Shown one piece after another: positions 7,279-14,332 of a stretch of DNA of 25,841 nt (position 1 is its first letter; every line of letters starts with the position of its first letter). The DNA is from Ruminococcus sp. UBA4240 (GTDB taxonomy: Bacteria > Bacillota > Clostridia > Oscillospirales > Ruminococcaceae). Position numbers and translations under genes: made by a program. The notes below the pieces were generated by a model. The model was not told the DNA's origin, did no database searches, and was given only the letters and a program-made list of their open reading frames with translations. Location of the stretch: assembly GCA_002395525.1 (NCBI GenBank), contig DGXE01000048.1, positions 1-25,841 of the forward strand. The letters are read 5' to 3'.

Positions 7279-8526
7279 TCATGTGATATTCACTGCGGCT
7301 GTGGGCTTTTTGCCTGCTGCCTCCGCAGGGATCACCACCTCGGAAAGGGTGATGTACTGGTACATGGAGCCGCCGGAGGAAGTGGTGCGGAATGTGAGGG
7401 TGTAGCGGTTGTTGGTCACATCGTATTTCGGTGTATAGGAGGAGAACTTTGATGAGGGCAGCACCGCCTCGGTGTATATTACGTGGTGAGTTTTGAAAAA
7501 CTCATCGTCATAGGACAGAAGGCGGGACACATAGCTGAATTTCTTGTTGGAGTGGGAAAGGACTATGTTCTTTATCAGCTTGCGTGTGTCGGAAACGGAG
7601 GTGAGGACTATGCCACTGTTGAGGGCATTGCTGTCAAGGCCGAACCTGGTGGACTTGTACCTCTTGTTGGCTACGGTCACCTTTTTCAGCACGGAGGTCA
7701 CAGGGGAGATGGTATTCCCGCTGCTTTTGTCGGAGACCTCGGATGATGACTCAAAGCCTGCCACCGCTGAAAGGTAGTTTGTGATAAAGGCATTGAAGTA
7801 TGCAATGCCCTGTATGTCCTCGCTGTCGTCGTAGTGGTCGTACATGGCGCTGTCGGCGTACACCGTAACAGTCCTGGAGTTCATCTTCATGCGTATGGTG
7901 TACTTCTCCTTGCCGGGCTGGGCGTAGAGATAGGCATAGTCTATCTTGTCTATGCCGCAGGAGATGATGGTATCATAGATCATCTGCCTGTCCTTGGCGT
8001 TGAGGGCAAGGCTGGTGGTGCTGGCCTTGCCGCCGTCGGGAGTCACGGTCAGCTTCTTTGAGGCGGTGGACAGGGTGACTGTCCTGCTGCCGTCATACAC
8101 GGTGTATTCAAGGGAGAAATCCGAGGGCATCTTGGCGGACTTGGAAAGGGTGCCGCTCCAGGTGCCGTCGCTGTTCATCCTGTAGGAGCCTGCGCCTGTG
8201 CGCACGGTGCCTGTCTGCATAACGCCGTTGTCCGGGGAAAAGTAGTACCATGACCCTGCCAGCTTTATCCAGCCGAACCAGGGGGCACCGTCTATGCAGT
8301 ACCCTGTCCCGGAGGAAAGCTGTACAGTCCCGGTAACTGCCTTGGGGGTGCCGTTTACGTATTCATACACCCGCCCGTTGATAAGGTACATCCCCGATTT
8401 CCCCGAGGAGACGGAGGGCTCTGTCACCTTCTCCCTTGTAACAGGGTCGGAAAGGGCGGATACTGGTGCTATGGGTGCCGCTGTCATCACAAGTGCGGCA
8501 AGAAGTGCGGTAAGTCTTTTCTTCAT
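7279..8526 (-). CDS. Secreted protein with choline-binding-type (CW) repeats
   Basis: A 415-residue exported protein. It has a signal peptide (MKKRLTALLAALVMTAAPIA, likely cut after PVSA at about residue 24). This is followed by glycine/aromatic cell-wall-binding repeats around 45-125: MYLINGRVYEYVNG, WFGWIKLAGSWYYFSPDNG and YRMNSDGTWSG. The remaining 290 residues are beta-rich and were not recognised. The CW repeats suggest attachment to teichoic acid or wall polysaccharide, but only two to three units are present, fewer than in classical choline-binding proteins. ATG at 8526 follows AAGGAG with ideal spacing. Its position between two NAD-salvage genes probably reflects shared transcription, not shared function. 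Confidence 0.75.
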   Translation of the reverse strand: MKKRLTALLAALVMTAAPIAPVSALSDPVTREKVTEPSVSSGKSGMYLINGRVYEYVNGTPKAVTGTVQLSSGTGYCIDGAPWFGWIKLAGSWYYFSPDNGVMQTGTVRTGAGSYRMNSDGTWSGTLSKSAKMPSDFSLEYTVYDGSRTVTLSTASKKLTVTPDGGKASTTSLALNAKDRQMIYDTIISCGIDKIDYAYLYAQPGKEKYTIRMKMNSRTVTVYADSAMYDHYDDSEDIQGIAYFNAFITNYLSAVAGFESSSEVSDKSSGNTISPVTSVLKKVTVANKRYKSTRFGLDSNALNSGIVLTSVSDTRKLIKNIVLSHSNKKFSYVSRLLSYDDEFFKTHHVIYTEAVLPSSKFSSYTPKYDVTNNRYTLTFRTTSSGGSMYQYITLSEVVIPAEAAGKKPTAAVNIT

Positions 8527-8574
8527 ATGTTGCTCCTTGGTTTACAGGTCTGAGACCGGGAAGGGTTCTCTGTT

Positions 8575-9234
8575 CTACACTATCTCTTTTACTATGGTAA
8601 CGCCGCTGTCAGCCATGAACTTTATGGCGGCAAGGTTTGCAAAGTCTGCGTAGTGATAGGGTGCATCGTATGTCTCAACGCAGTCTAAGGGCACTACGAT
8701 GCGGGGGTTGATGTTCTGCTCGGTGAAATAGGTCTTGAGTGCCAGGCACAGCTGCATAACGCAGATGTCGGTGCAGTCCCCTGTGATGATGAAATCACGG
8801 ATGCCTGTTTCCTCTATTATTTCTCTCAGGCGCAGTGCATTGAGGCTGTTGGTGGAGTTCTTGGGGATGACCTCAAAGCCCCCTTCATCCGTAAGCTCTT
8901 TCACCACCTGTGATTCGGAGGTGTTCACCACGCAGTGGGTGGGGAACATCTGAAATTCTGCGGCATCACTCTCATGGCAGTCTGTTGCTGCCACAACTCT
9001 CATGCCCCTTTCCTTGGCGGCTCTGAGCAGCTTCACATTCGGGGGGATGATGTCTGCGATGCGCCCGTCGGCCATGGCGCCCTCCCTGATAAAGCCGTTG
9101 ATTATATCCACAAGGATGACCAGTGTCCTGTCCGCCTCAAAGTCAGAGAGAGAGGCGCAGGGCAGGCTGTCTATCATGTCAATAAGGTCATGGGTCTGTT
9201 TCATCACATTTACATCGGGATCTATAAGCTTCAT
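8575..9234 (-). CDS. pncA: Nicotinamidase (isochorismatase-family cysteine hydrolase)
   Basis: Hydrolyses nicotinamide to nicotinate and ammonia; cytosolic. The 219-residue protein has the family triad: D43 (LVDIINGF), K125 (IPKNSTNS) and nucleophile C158 (GDCTDICV). Likely metal ligands D85 and H87 (ATDCHESD) and H100 (FPTHC) match the nicotinamidase pattern better than other isochorismatase relatives. The presence of pncB downstream in the same train strongly supports the nicotinamidase call over a generic hydrolase. ATG at 9234 follows AAAGGAG. It is the first gene after the promoter at 9279-9307. The spacer to the next gene is 48 bases with no terminator. Confidence 0.88.
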   Translation of the reverse strand: MKLIDPDVNVMKQTHDLIDMIDSLPCASLSDFEADRTLVILVDIINGFIREGAMADGRIADIIPPNVKLLRAAKERGMRVVAATDCHESDAAEFQMFPTHCVVNTSESQVVKELTDEGGFEVIPKNSTNSLNALRLREIIEETGIRDFIITGDCTDICVMQLCLALKTYFTEQNINPRIVVPLDCVETYDAPYHYADFANLAAIKFMADSGVTIVKEIV

Positions 9235-9278
9235 GGCAGCTCCTTTCCGAAAAGAGGTGTGGTGTTACAGTTAGATAT

Positions 9279-9307
9279 ATTATACCACAATCCCTCCCTA
9301 TGTGCAA
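9279..9307 (-). promoter_or_regulatory. Sigma-A promoter for the pncA-to-queC gene train
   Basis: On the minus strand, -35 TTGCAC (9302-9307) and -10 TATAAT (9279-9284) are separated by 17 bases. The expected start is near 9272, giving a leader of about 38 bases to pncA. No clear NiaR or NrtR palindrome was found around it. Confidence 0.8.
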
Positions 9308-9647
9308 TACCTTAAAAGCATATTTTGGTTACAAAATCCCAAGCAGCAGATCCGGGGAGCTGGTGACAGATGCAAAAGAGCGGGGACAGCTCATCAGGCT
9401 GCCACCGCTCTTATCCTGTCCGATCATTCTTCTGATCTTCATTTCAGCACATCCCTTCCTGTTTGTGAATTGCATATATACTTGAAAAAGTCATAATTAA
9501 CTGAAAAGAGCAACGGAGATCTGCTGCGACCCGGTCACCGGTAAAGGCGTCCGCTTGTGTTCATTGCTAATGTACAGGTGCAAATGCAGACGGGATTTAT
9601 GCAAAACACTGAAAAAATACAAATCTATGGATTTTTGCCGCAAATGG
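9308..9647. other. Divergent intergenic region between pncA and the foldase gene
   Basis: This 340-base stretch has no convincing gene. It contains a strong hairpin (9374-9422), a 10-bp inverted repeat GCAGCAGATC (9343-9352) / GATCTGCTGC (9518-9527) that encloses it, and a short palindrome CCGGTCACCGG at 9531-9541. The A/T-rich segment after about 9595 leads into the foldase promoter. Confidence 0.5.
9374..9422 (-). terminator. Hairpin with T run, possible minus-strand terminator
   Basis: AAGAGCGG (9376-9383) pairs with CCGCTCTT (9415-9422), with an inner CAGC/GCTG helix. On the minus strand it is followed by TTTTGC. No gene lies upstream on that strand, so it either ends an unrecognised small RNA or antisense transcript, or it is an isolated structured element. 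Confidence 0.4.
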
Positions 9648-9656
9648 TGATATAAT
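9648..9656 (+). promoter_or_regulatory. Extended -10 promoter of the foldase lipoprotein gene
   Basis: TGATATAAT at 9648-9656 is an extended -10 element (TGN plus TATAAT). No good -35 lies 16-18 bases upstream, as is usual for extended -10 promoters. The expected start near 9663 leaves a leader of about 30 bases to ATG 9694. Confidence 0.65.
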
Positions 9657-9693
9657 AAACTTTGTTTTGATCATAACCGAAAGGATGAATAGA

Positions 9694-11142
9694 ATGAAGC
9701 TTACCGTAAAGAAATGTGCGGCGGCGGCTCTTGCTGTGACCATGTGTGCCCAGTTTGCCGCCTGCGGCAAGGATTCCATATACTCAGCCGAGATAGACGG
9801 CGTGCAGGTGCCTGCCGGGGTGTACATCTACTACCTCCAGACAGCCTACTACGATGCACAGGACAAGGCGGGGGAGAACACATCTTCCACAGATACCGTT
9901 GCTGATGCGGCTGCTGCTCAGACAGAAGCTACCACCACTACGGCGGATATGTTCTATGCCCAGAGCATTGAGGGCAAAAGCGTCAAGGACTGGATCATAG
10001 ACACTGCTACGGATTACTGCCGTACACAGGTGGCTGTTGAAAAGAAGTTCGATGAATACGGTCTTGCCCTTACTGACGAGGAGGAGCAGGAGGCAGAGCT
10101 GTACTGCTCACAGATGTGGGACTACGGCGGCAGCTACTTTGAAGAGCTGGGCATAGGGGAAAGCTCCTACCGCTCCATTTATATGAACAACGAAAAGCGT
10201 GCCAAGCTCTTTGATCTGATCTACTCCGCAGGGGGCGAGCGTGCCGTATCCGATGATGAGCTCAAAGCCCACATGGCGGAGAACTTTGCCCTGATAAACT
10301 ACATCGACATCGAGCTCAAGGACGGCGAGGGCAATCTCCTCAAGTCCGACGGCAAGGCACAGCGCATGGAAATGGCTCAGGGATATGTGGACAGATACAA
10401 TGCCGGGGAGGACTTTGATGCCCTGAACAGAGAGTATCAGTCCTTCTACAGCAGTTTAAAGGCGGAAGCTGCCGCCCAGGCGGCGACAGAGAATGCTCCC
10501 GCTGAGACCGAAGCCGATGCAGGCGGAGATGCCATGTTTGACTTTACCGAGGAGACTGTTGCCCAGAACAACGGCAGACCTGCCGCTGACGAGAACGGCG
10601 AGGAAACATCCGTTGAGGATACCACCGCAGAGGAGACTGCTGCTGAAGAAACAACTGCCGTTGCCGAGGAAACATCCGCTCCCGAAGAAACATCCGTTTC
10701 CGAAGAAACCGGTGATGTGACCACTCCCGCCGTTACAGAAGCGCCCGCAGAGGAGACTGCTGTCACCGCTCAGGAAACAGCCGCCGACGGGGACATTACT
10801 CTTGACACTGCCGATGCCACCTCATACACCAGCAACCTCACCGCCATTGAAAAGGACGGCACCACTCCCAACGCCCAGATCGTAAACGAGGCATTCAACA
10901 ACATGGCAATAGGCGACTGCAAGATCCTTGAAAGCGAGGACGGGGAGCACATCTATGTTGTGGTAAAGCTTGACATACTTGAGGACGAGAGCTACTTTGA
11001 GGCATCAAGGGAATCTCTCCTCCACGATATGCGTGATGATGACTTTGATGCTCTCATCGACACCTGGAAGGAATCCCAGACCGTTATCCGCAACGAGGCC
11101 GCAGTAAAGAGATACGACCCCCAGAAGATGTTCAAGAGCTGA
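9694..11142 (+). CDS. PrsA/SurA-like foldase lipoprotein with acidic insertion
   Basis: A 482-residue lipoprotein. The signal peptide ends in the lipobox FAAC with C24. Residues about 30-200 resemble the SurA/PrsA chaperone N-terminal region. A parvulin-like start follows (INYIDIELKDG...AGEDFDALNREY). The domain is then interrupted by a Glu/Thr/Ala-rich stretch of well over 100 residues with many EET units (about 250-370). It resumes with NEAFNNMAIGDCKILESEDG and HIYVVVKLDI, matching the end of a parvulin. The GG-LG core expected in active parvulins is missing, so isomerase activity is doubtful. The likely role is folding of exported proteins at the outer membrane face. ATG 9694 has AAAGGA upstream; earlier in-frame starts lie too near the transcription start. 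Confidence 0.7.
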   Translation: MKLTVKKCAAAALAVTMCAQFAACGKDSIYSAEIDGVQVPAGVYIYYLQTAYYDAQDKAGENTSSTDTVADAAAAQTEATTTTADMFYAQSIEGKSVKDWIIDTATDYCRTQVAVEKKFDEYGLALTDEEEQEAELYCSQMWDYGGSYFEELGIGESSYRSIYMNNEKRAKLFDLIYSAGGERAVSDDELKAHMAENFALINYIDIELKDGEGNLLKSDGKAQRMEMAQGYVDRYNAGEDFDALNREYQSFYSSLKAEAAAQAATENAPAETEADAGGDAMFDFTEETVAQNNGRPAADENGEETSVEDTTAEETAAEETTAVAEETSAPEETSVSEETGDVTTPAVTEAPAEETAVTAQETAADGDITLDTADATSYTSNLTAIEKDGTTPNAQIVNEAFNNMAIGDCKILESEDGEHIYVVVKLDILEDESYFEASRESLLHDMRDDDFDALIDTWKESQTVIRNEAAVKRYDPQKMFKS

Positions 11143-11156
11143 CCTGTAAAAACATC

Positions 11157-11187
11157 AAGACCCGCAGATAACTTCTGCGGGTCTTTT
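11157..11187. terminator. Bidirectional terminator between the foldase gene and cdsA
   Basis: AAGACCCGCAGA (11157-11168) pairs perfectly with TCTGCGGGTCTT (11174-11185) over 12 bp with a 5-base loop. TTTT follows on the plus strand. On the minus strand GATGTTTTT follows, so it can also stop the cdsA transcript. Confidence 0.9.
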
Positions 11188-11201
11188 GCATACATACACC
11201 C

Positions 11202-12053
11202 TTAAAAGAATACCTTCTCCCCGAATGCGGTCATGGAGAGCATTACGAAGGGGAGAACGAAGTACACGCTGTCGAAGCGGTCTACCATTCCCCCGTGGCC
11301 GGGGAAGATGTTGCCGAAGTCCTTTATGCCGTACTCACGCTTGATGAGGGAGGCGGAAAGATCTCCGATAATGCTTATCACTGCCGCTATGACTACACCT
11401 ATGGACAGGTAGAGGTAATTGACGGAAAAATGGGCATCAAAGAACTGCGCCATTACTAACCTGTATATTGCGGCATAAATTGCAAATACGATGACGCTCA
11501 CCACTATGCCCCCTACTGCACCCTCTATTGTCTTGTGGGGGGATATGTTGGGGCACATCTTGTGCTTGCCGATGGCGGAGCCTACGAAGTACGCCCCCGC
11601 ATCAGGCAGCCATGCCGCCATCAGGGACATGACCACGTAACAGACACCGTGGGTGGGGGACAGCTTTACAAGGCTGTTCAGGCACGATACGGACAGAGTT
11701 ACAAGGAGCGTTACGGAGACCATCATGGCAAGCTTTGAAAAGGGGAGCTTCTTGTTGTCGGCTACAAAGCCCGCAAACAGGAAAAATACTATCACCGTGC
11801 CGGCAAATATCTTCCAGATGAGGTGTATCCCATCAAACCAGTTGAGTATGGGCAGCAGCAGCGCAAAGGTCTCGCACATCAGGTAGTGTACCGGGAATTT
11901 CTTTATCCCGCATTCACAGGCGGTGAGCAGCTCATGCACGCTCAGAGCCGCAACTAATGCCACCACTATGGGGTAGACTATTGTATTGTGCATCGCCACC
12001 ACGGCTATGCCGAAGGCAATGCCGATAACAGCGGTCAGTATGCGTTTGAGCAT
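11202..12053 (-). CDS. cdsA: Phosphatidate cytidylyltransferase CdsA
   Basis: Makes CDP-diacylglycerol from phosphatidic acid and CTP in the cytoplasmic membrane. The 283-residue protein is built of about eight hydrophobic segments. It carries the family signature near the C-terminus, KREYGIKDFGNIFPGHGG followed by DRFDS. ATG at 12053 directly follows the uppS stop codon, and its GGAGGA ribosome site lies inside the end of uppS, so translation is coupled. In many Firmicutes dxr and rseP follow cdsA; here the transcript ends at a terminator instead. Confidence 0.95.
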   Translation of the reverse strand: MLKRILTAVIGIAFGIAVVAMHNTIVYPIVVALVAALSVHELLTACECGIKKFPVHYLMCETFALLLPILNWFDGIHLIWKIFAGTVIVFFLFAGFVADNKKLPFSKLAMMVSVTLLVTLSVSCLNSLVKLSPTHGVCYVVMSLMAAWLPDAGAYFVGSAIGKHKMCPNISPHKTIEGAVGGIVVSVIVFAIYAAIYRLVMAQFFDAHFSVNYLYLSIGVVIAAVISIIGDLSASLIKREYGIKDFGNIFPGHGGMVDRFDSVYFVLPFVMLSMTAFGEKVFF

Positions 12054-12752
12054 TTATATTCCTCCGAATCGCCTGCCACGCTTTGAGTATTCCTCAATAG
12101 CAGCGTTCAAGGCTTTTTCGTCAAAATCGGGCCAGAGTGTGTCGGTAAAATAGAATTCCGCATAGGCACTCTGCCACATAAGGAAGTTGGAGAGGCGCAT
12201 CTCTCCGGAGGTGCGTATTATAAGGTCGGCATCCGGGGCAGGATAGGTGAAAAGGTGCTTTCCTATCATATCTGCGTCGATGTCCCCGGGGGGCGTACCC
12301 TGTGCGGCGATCTCACGTACAGCACGGACAAGCTCGTCCCTGCCGCCGTAGTTCATGCACAGTATGATGTTAAAGCCGCCGCAGTCCCTGGTGTCCTGTT
12401 CAAGGCACTCCATTTTGGTGCGCAGCCTTTCCGGAAAGGGGGACTTGTCCCCGGCGAACCATATGCGGTCGCCCTCCCCCACAAAGCCCTTTGCCTCGTC
12501 AAGATAGCTGTCAAAGAGCTTCATAAGGGTGCTTACTTCACTTTCGGGGCGGCTCCAGTTCTCCGTGGAGAAGGCATACAGGGACAGATACTGTATCCCT
12601 ATGCGCTTTGCCTCCTTTACCACACGGCGCAGGGTCTCAGCCCCCGCCTTGTGGCCGGCGGTGCGGGGCAGTCCCCGCAGCTTCGCCCAGCGGCCGTTGC
12701 CGTCCATTATTATCCCCACATGAACGGGGATCTTCATATCAATATCAGACAT
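12054..12752 (-). CDS. uppS: Isoprenyl transferase / undecaprenyl diphosphate synthase UppS
   Basis: Condenses isopentenyl diphosphate units onto farnesyl diphosphate to make the C55 lipid carrier for wall synthesis. Visible are HVGIIMDGNGRWAK with the catalytic D17, GHKAGAETLR, LYAFSTENWSRP, and the late signatures LIIRTSGEMRLSNFLMWQ and YAEFYFTDTLWPDF. I place the start at ATG 12752 (232 residues); ATG 12737 and 12758 are alternatives. The longer frame to 12851 runs through repeat-like DNA and is not credible. No Shine-Dalgarno sequence precedes any of these starts, which is unusual for this window. The gene sits between frr and cdsA in the usual order. Confidence 0.93.
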   Translation of the reverse strand: MSDIDMKIPVHVGIIMDGNGRWAKLRGLPRTAGHKAGAETLRRVVKEAKRIGIQYLSLYAFSTENWSRPESEVSTLMKLFDSYLDEAKGFVGEGDRIWFAGDKSPFPERLRTKMECLEQDTRDCGGFNIILCMNYGGRDELVRAVREIAAQGTPPGDIDADMIGKHLFTYPAPDADLIIRTSGEMRLSNFLMWQSAYAEFYFTDTLWPDFDEKALNAAIEEYSKRGRRFGGI

Positions 12753-12907
12753 ACACATCAGAAGCAGGAAGCAAGAGACAGGAAGCAGGATGAACCGTGA
12801 GAGGTCTAATTGCCTGTCATCTCTTTTCCTGCAAGGCTCCGCCTTTTGCAAGGACAGAGGACAGTAGCAGCCGCCCCCCGTCAGTTTACTTATTACCTGT
12901 TACTTAC
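12753..12907. repeat. Intergenic repeat-like insert between frr and uppS
   Basis: This 155-base spacer contains TACTTATTACCTGTTAC (12887-12903), which matches 736-752 at 16 of 17 positions. It also has a hairpin built from GGCTCCGCC and flanking TGCAA-type arms (about 12833-12853), and an imperfect short direct repeat (AGCAGGAAGC / ACAGGAAGCAGGA) at about 12762-12790. It resembles the dispersed intergenic elements of some gut clostridia. It replaces the normal leader of uppS. Confidence 0.5.
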
Positions 12908-13462
12908 TTAGACGGTCATTACTTCCTTTTCCTTGGCTGCACATTCCGCATCTATGGATTCAACAGCCTTGTCGGTTGCTTTCTGGAGCTGCTTTTCCAG
13001 ATCCTTCTGATCGTCCTCGGTGACCTCACCGTTCTTCTTCATTGCCTTGAGCTTGTCCATGGCATCACGGCGGGCATTGCGGACAGTTACCTTTGCTTCC
13101 TCGGCATAGTGCTTTACCTGCTTTACCAGTTCCTTTCTGCGCTCCTCGGTGGGCTGGGGGAAGGTAAGGCGGAGGGATGTGCCGTCGTTGGTGGGGTTTA
13201 TGCCTATATCAGATGCAAGTATCGCCTTTTCAATAGCTTTCAGGGAGTTCTTGTCCCAGGGGGTGATGACAAGGGTGCGCCCCTCCTGTACGTTTACGGA
13301 GGCAAGGGCATTTATGGCGGTGGGGGTGCCGTAGTAGTCCACCTGTACCTTGTCAAGCACGGCGGGGTTGGCTCTGCCTGCTCTTATGGTGGTGTACTCC
13401 CTTGAAAGGGAGTTTATGCATTTTTCCATTTTCTGCTTGGTGGATTCAATAAGCTCGTTCAT
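12908..13462 (-). CDS. frr: Ribosome recycling factor
   Basis: Splits post-termination ribosomes together with EF-G; cytosolic. The 184-residue length is typical. Family landmarks are the N-terminal REYTTIRAGRANPAVLDKV, YYGTPTAINALASVNVQEGR and PWDKNSLKAIEKAI, followed by the long charged helical C-terminus. I chose ATG 13462 because AAAGGAG is 7 bases upstream; the ATG at 13468 is only one base from that site. It is preceded by pyrH with a 23-base gap. Confidence 0.97.
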   Translation of the reverse strand: MNELIESTKQKMEKCINSLSREYTTIRAGRANPAVLDKVQVDYYGTPTAINALASVNVQEGRTLVITPWDKNSLKAIEKAILASDIGINPTNDGTSLRLTFPQPTEERRKELVKQVKHYAEEAKVTVRNARRDAMDKLKAMKKNGEVTEDDQKDLEKQLQKATDKAVESIDAECAAKEKEVMTV

Positions 13463-13485
13463 GTTCATGCTCCTTTACAGTAAGA

Positions 13486-14202
13486 TCATTCGGGGACTAC
13501 GATAGTGCCTACGGATTCGCCCATGCAGGCACGGTAGATGTTTTCCGGGTCGGAGAGGTCAAATACAAGTATGGGGAGGTTGTTGTCCTTGCACATGGTG
13601 GCAGCGGTGCTGTCCATTACCTGCAGGTTCTTCACGATGATGTCGTTGAAGGTGAGCCTGTCGAACTTCACAGCATCGGGGTACTTGTTGGGATCCTTGT
13701 CGTATACCCCGTCCACCATAGTGGCTTTGAGAACGATATCCGCCTCTATCTCCGCCGCACGCAGAGTTGATGCGGTGTCCGTGGAGAAGAACGGGTTTCC
13801 GGTGCCGCAGCCGAATATGACTACACGCCCCTTCTCAAAGTGGCGCATGGCCTTGTTGCGGATGTAGGGCTCTGCCACCTGGGGCATGGAGATAGCTGTC
13901 TGCACTCTCACCACAATGCCCATGGATTCCAGCACGTCAGCCACTGCAAGGGCGTTCATGGTAGTGGCGAGCATACCGATGTGGTCTGCCCTTGTCCTGT
14001 CCATTGCGCCGGAGGAGCGGCCCCTCCAGAAGTTGCCGCCGCCTACCACAATGCCCATCTGCACTCCTGCCTCGGCGCATTTCTTTATTGCCGCACAGAT
14101 AGGAGTTATGACACTGTAGTCAAGCCCTGTTTTCTTGTTCCCTGCAAGTGCCTCGCCGCTGAGCTTCAGAAGCACTCGCCTGTATTTTTTGCCTTCTGAC
14201 AT
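13486..14202 (-). CDS. pyrH: UMP kinase PyrH
   Basis: Phosphorylates UMP to UDP in pyrimidine nucleotide synthesis. The 238-residue amino-acid-kinase-fold protein shows KLSGEALAG (13-21), GIVVGGGNFWRG (50-61), the RADHIGMLATTMNALA segment and GCGTGNPFFSTDTASTLRA, all characteristic of bacterial UMP kinases. ATG at 14202 follows GGGGGT. It has its own promoter at 14239-14267 and is not preceded by rpsB-tsf, which often sits here in Firmicutes. Confidence 0.97.
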   Translation of the reverse strand: MSEGKKYRRVLLKLSGEALAGNKKTGLDYSVITPICAAIKKCAEAGVQMGIVVGGGNFWRGRSSGAMDRTRADHIGMLATTMNALAVADVLESMGIVVRVQTAISMPQVAEPYIRNKAMRHFEKGRVVIFGCGTGNPFFSTDTASTLRAAEIEADIVLKATMVDGVYDKDPNKYPDAVKFDRLTFNDIIVKNLQVMDSTAATMCKDNNLPILVFDLSDPENIYRACMGESVGTIVVPE

Positions 14203-14238
14203 AGTATACCCCCAGAATCGTATAGATTTATCCCTATC

Positions 14239-14267
14239 ATTTTACACTATTTTTCCGCTTTTGTAAA
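14239..14267 (-). promoter_or_regulatory. Sigma-A promoter of the pyrH-frr-uppS-cdsA operon
   Basis: On the minus strand, -35 TTTACA (14262-14267) and -10 TAAAAT (14239-14244) have a 17-base spacer. It lies between the upstream terminator and pyrH. The expected leader is about 30 bases. Confidence 0.8.
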
Positions 14268-14273
14268 GTAGTT

Positions 14274-14328
14274 TTTTGAAAAAAAGAAAAACGGGGGAAT
14301 GAAGGGCATTGTGTGCCCCTTCCCCCGT
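14274..14328 (-). terminator. Terminator of the SGNH-DUF4358 unit
   Basis: The outer stem ACGGGGGAA (14291-14299) pairs with TTCCCCCGT (14320-14328), with an inner AAGGG/CCCTT helix. On the minus strand a long T-rich tract follows (14274-14290). It starts a few bases after the lipoprotein stop codon and insulates the pyrH promoter. Confidence 0.9.
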
Positions 14329-14332
14329 GTTG

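Noticed and set aside
9235..9310. NiaR or NrtR operator before pncA
   Set aside because: No palindrome resembling either was found around the promoter.
9329..9442. A 37-residue minus-strand small ORF starting MKIRRMIGQDKSG
   Set aside because: The terminator-like hairpin lies inside it, its ribosome site is poorly spaced and its composition is not protein-like.
10446..10766. Minus-strand Ser/Val/Ala-rich frame
   Set aside because: It is the antisense shadow of the EET-rich linker in the foldase lipoprotein.
12753..12851. N-terminal extension of UppS
   Set aside because: The extra 33 residues come from repeat-like DNA, have no ribosome site and are absent from the conserved family start.
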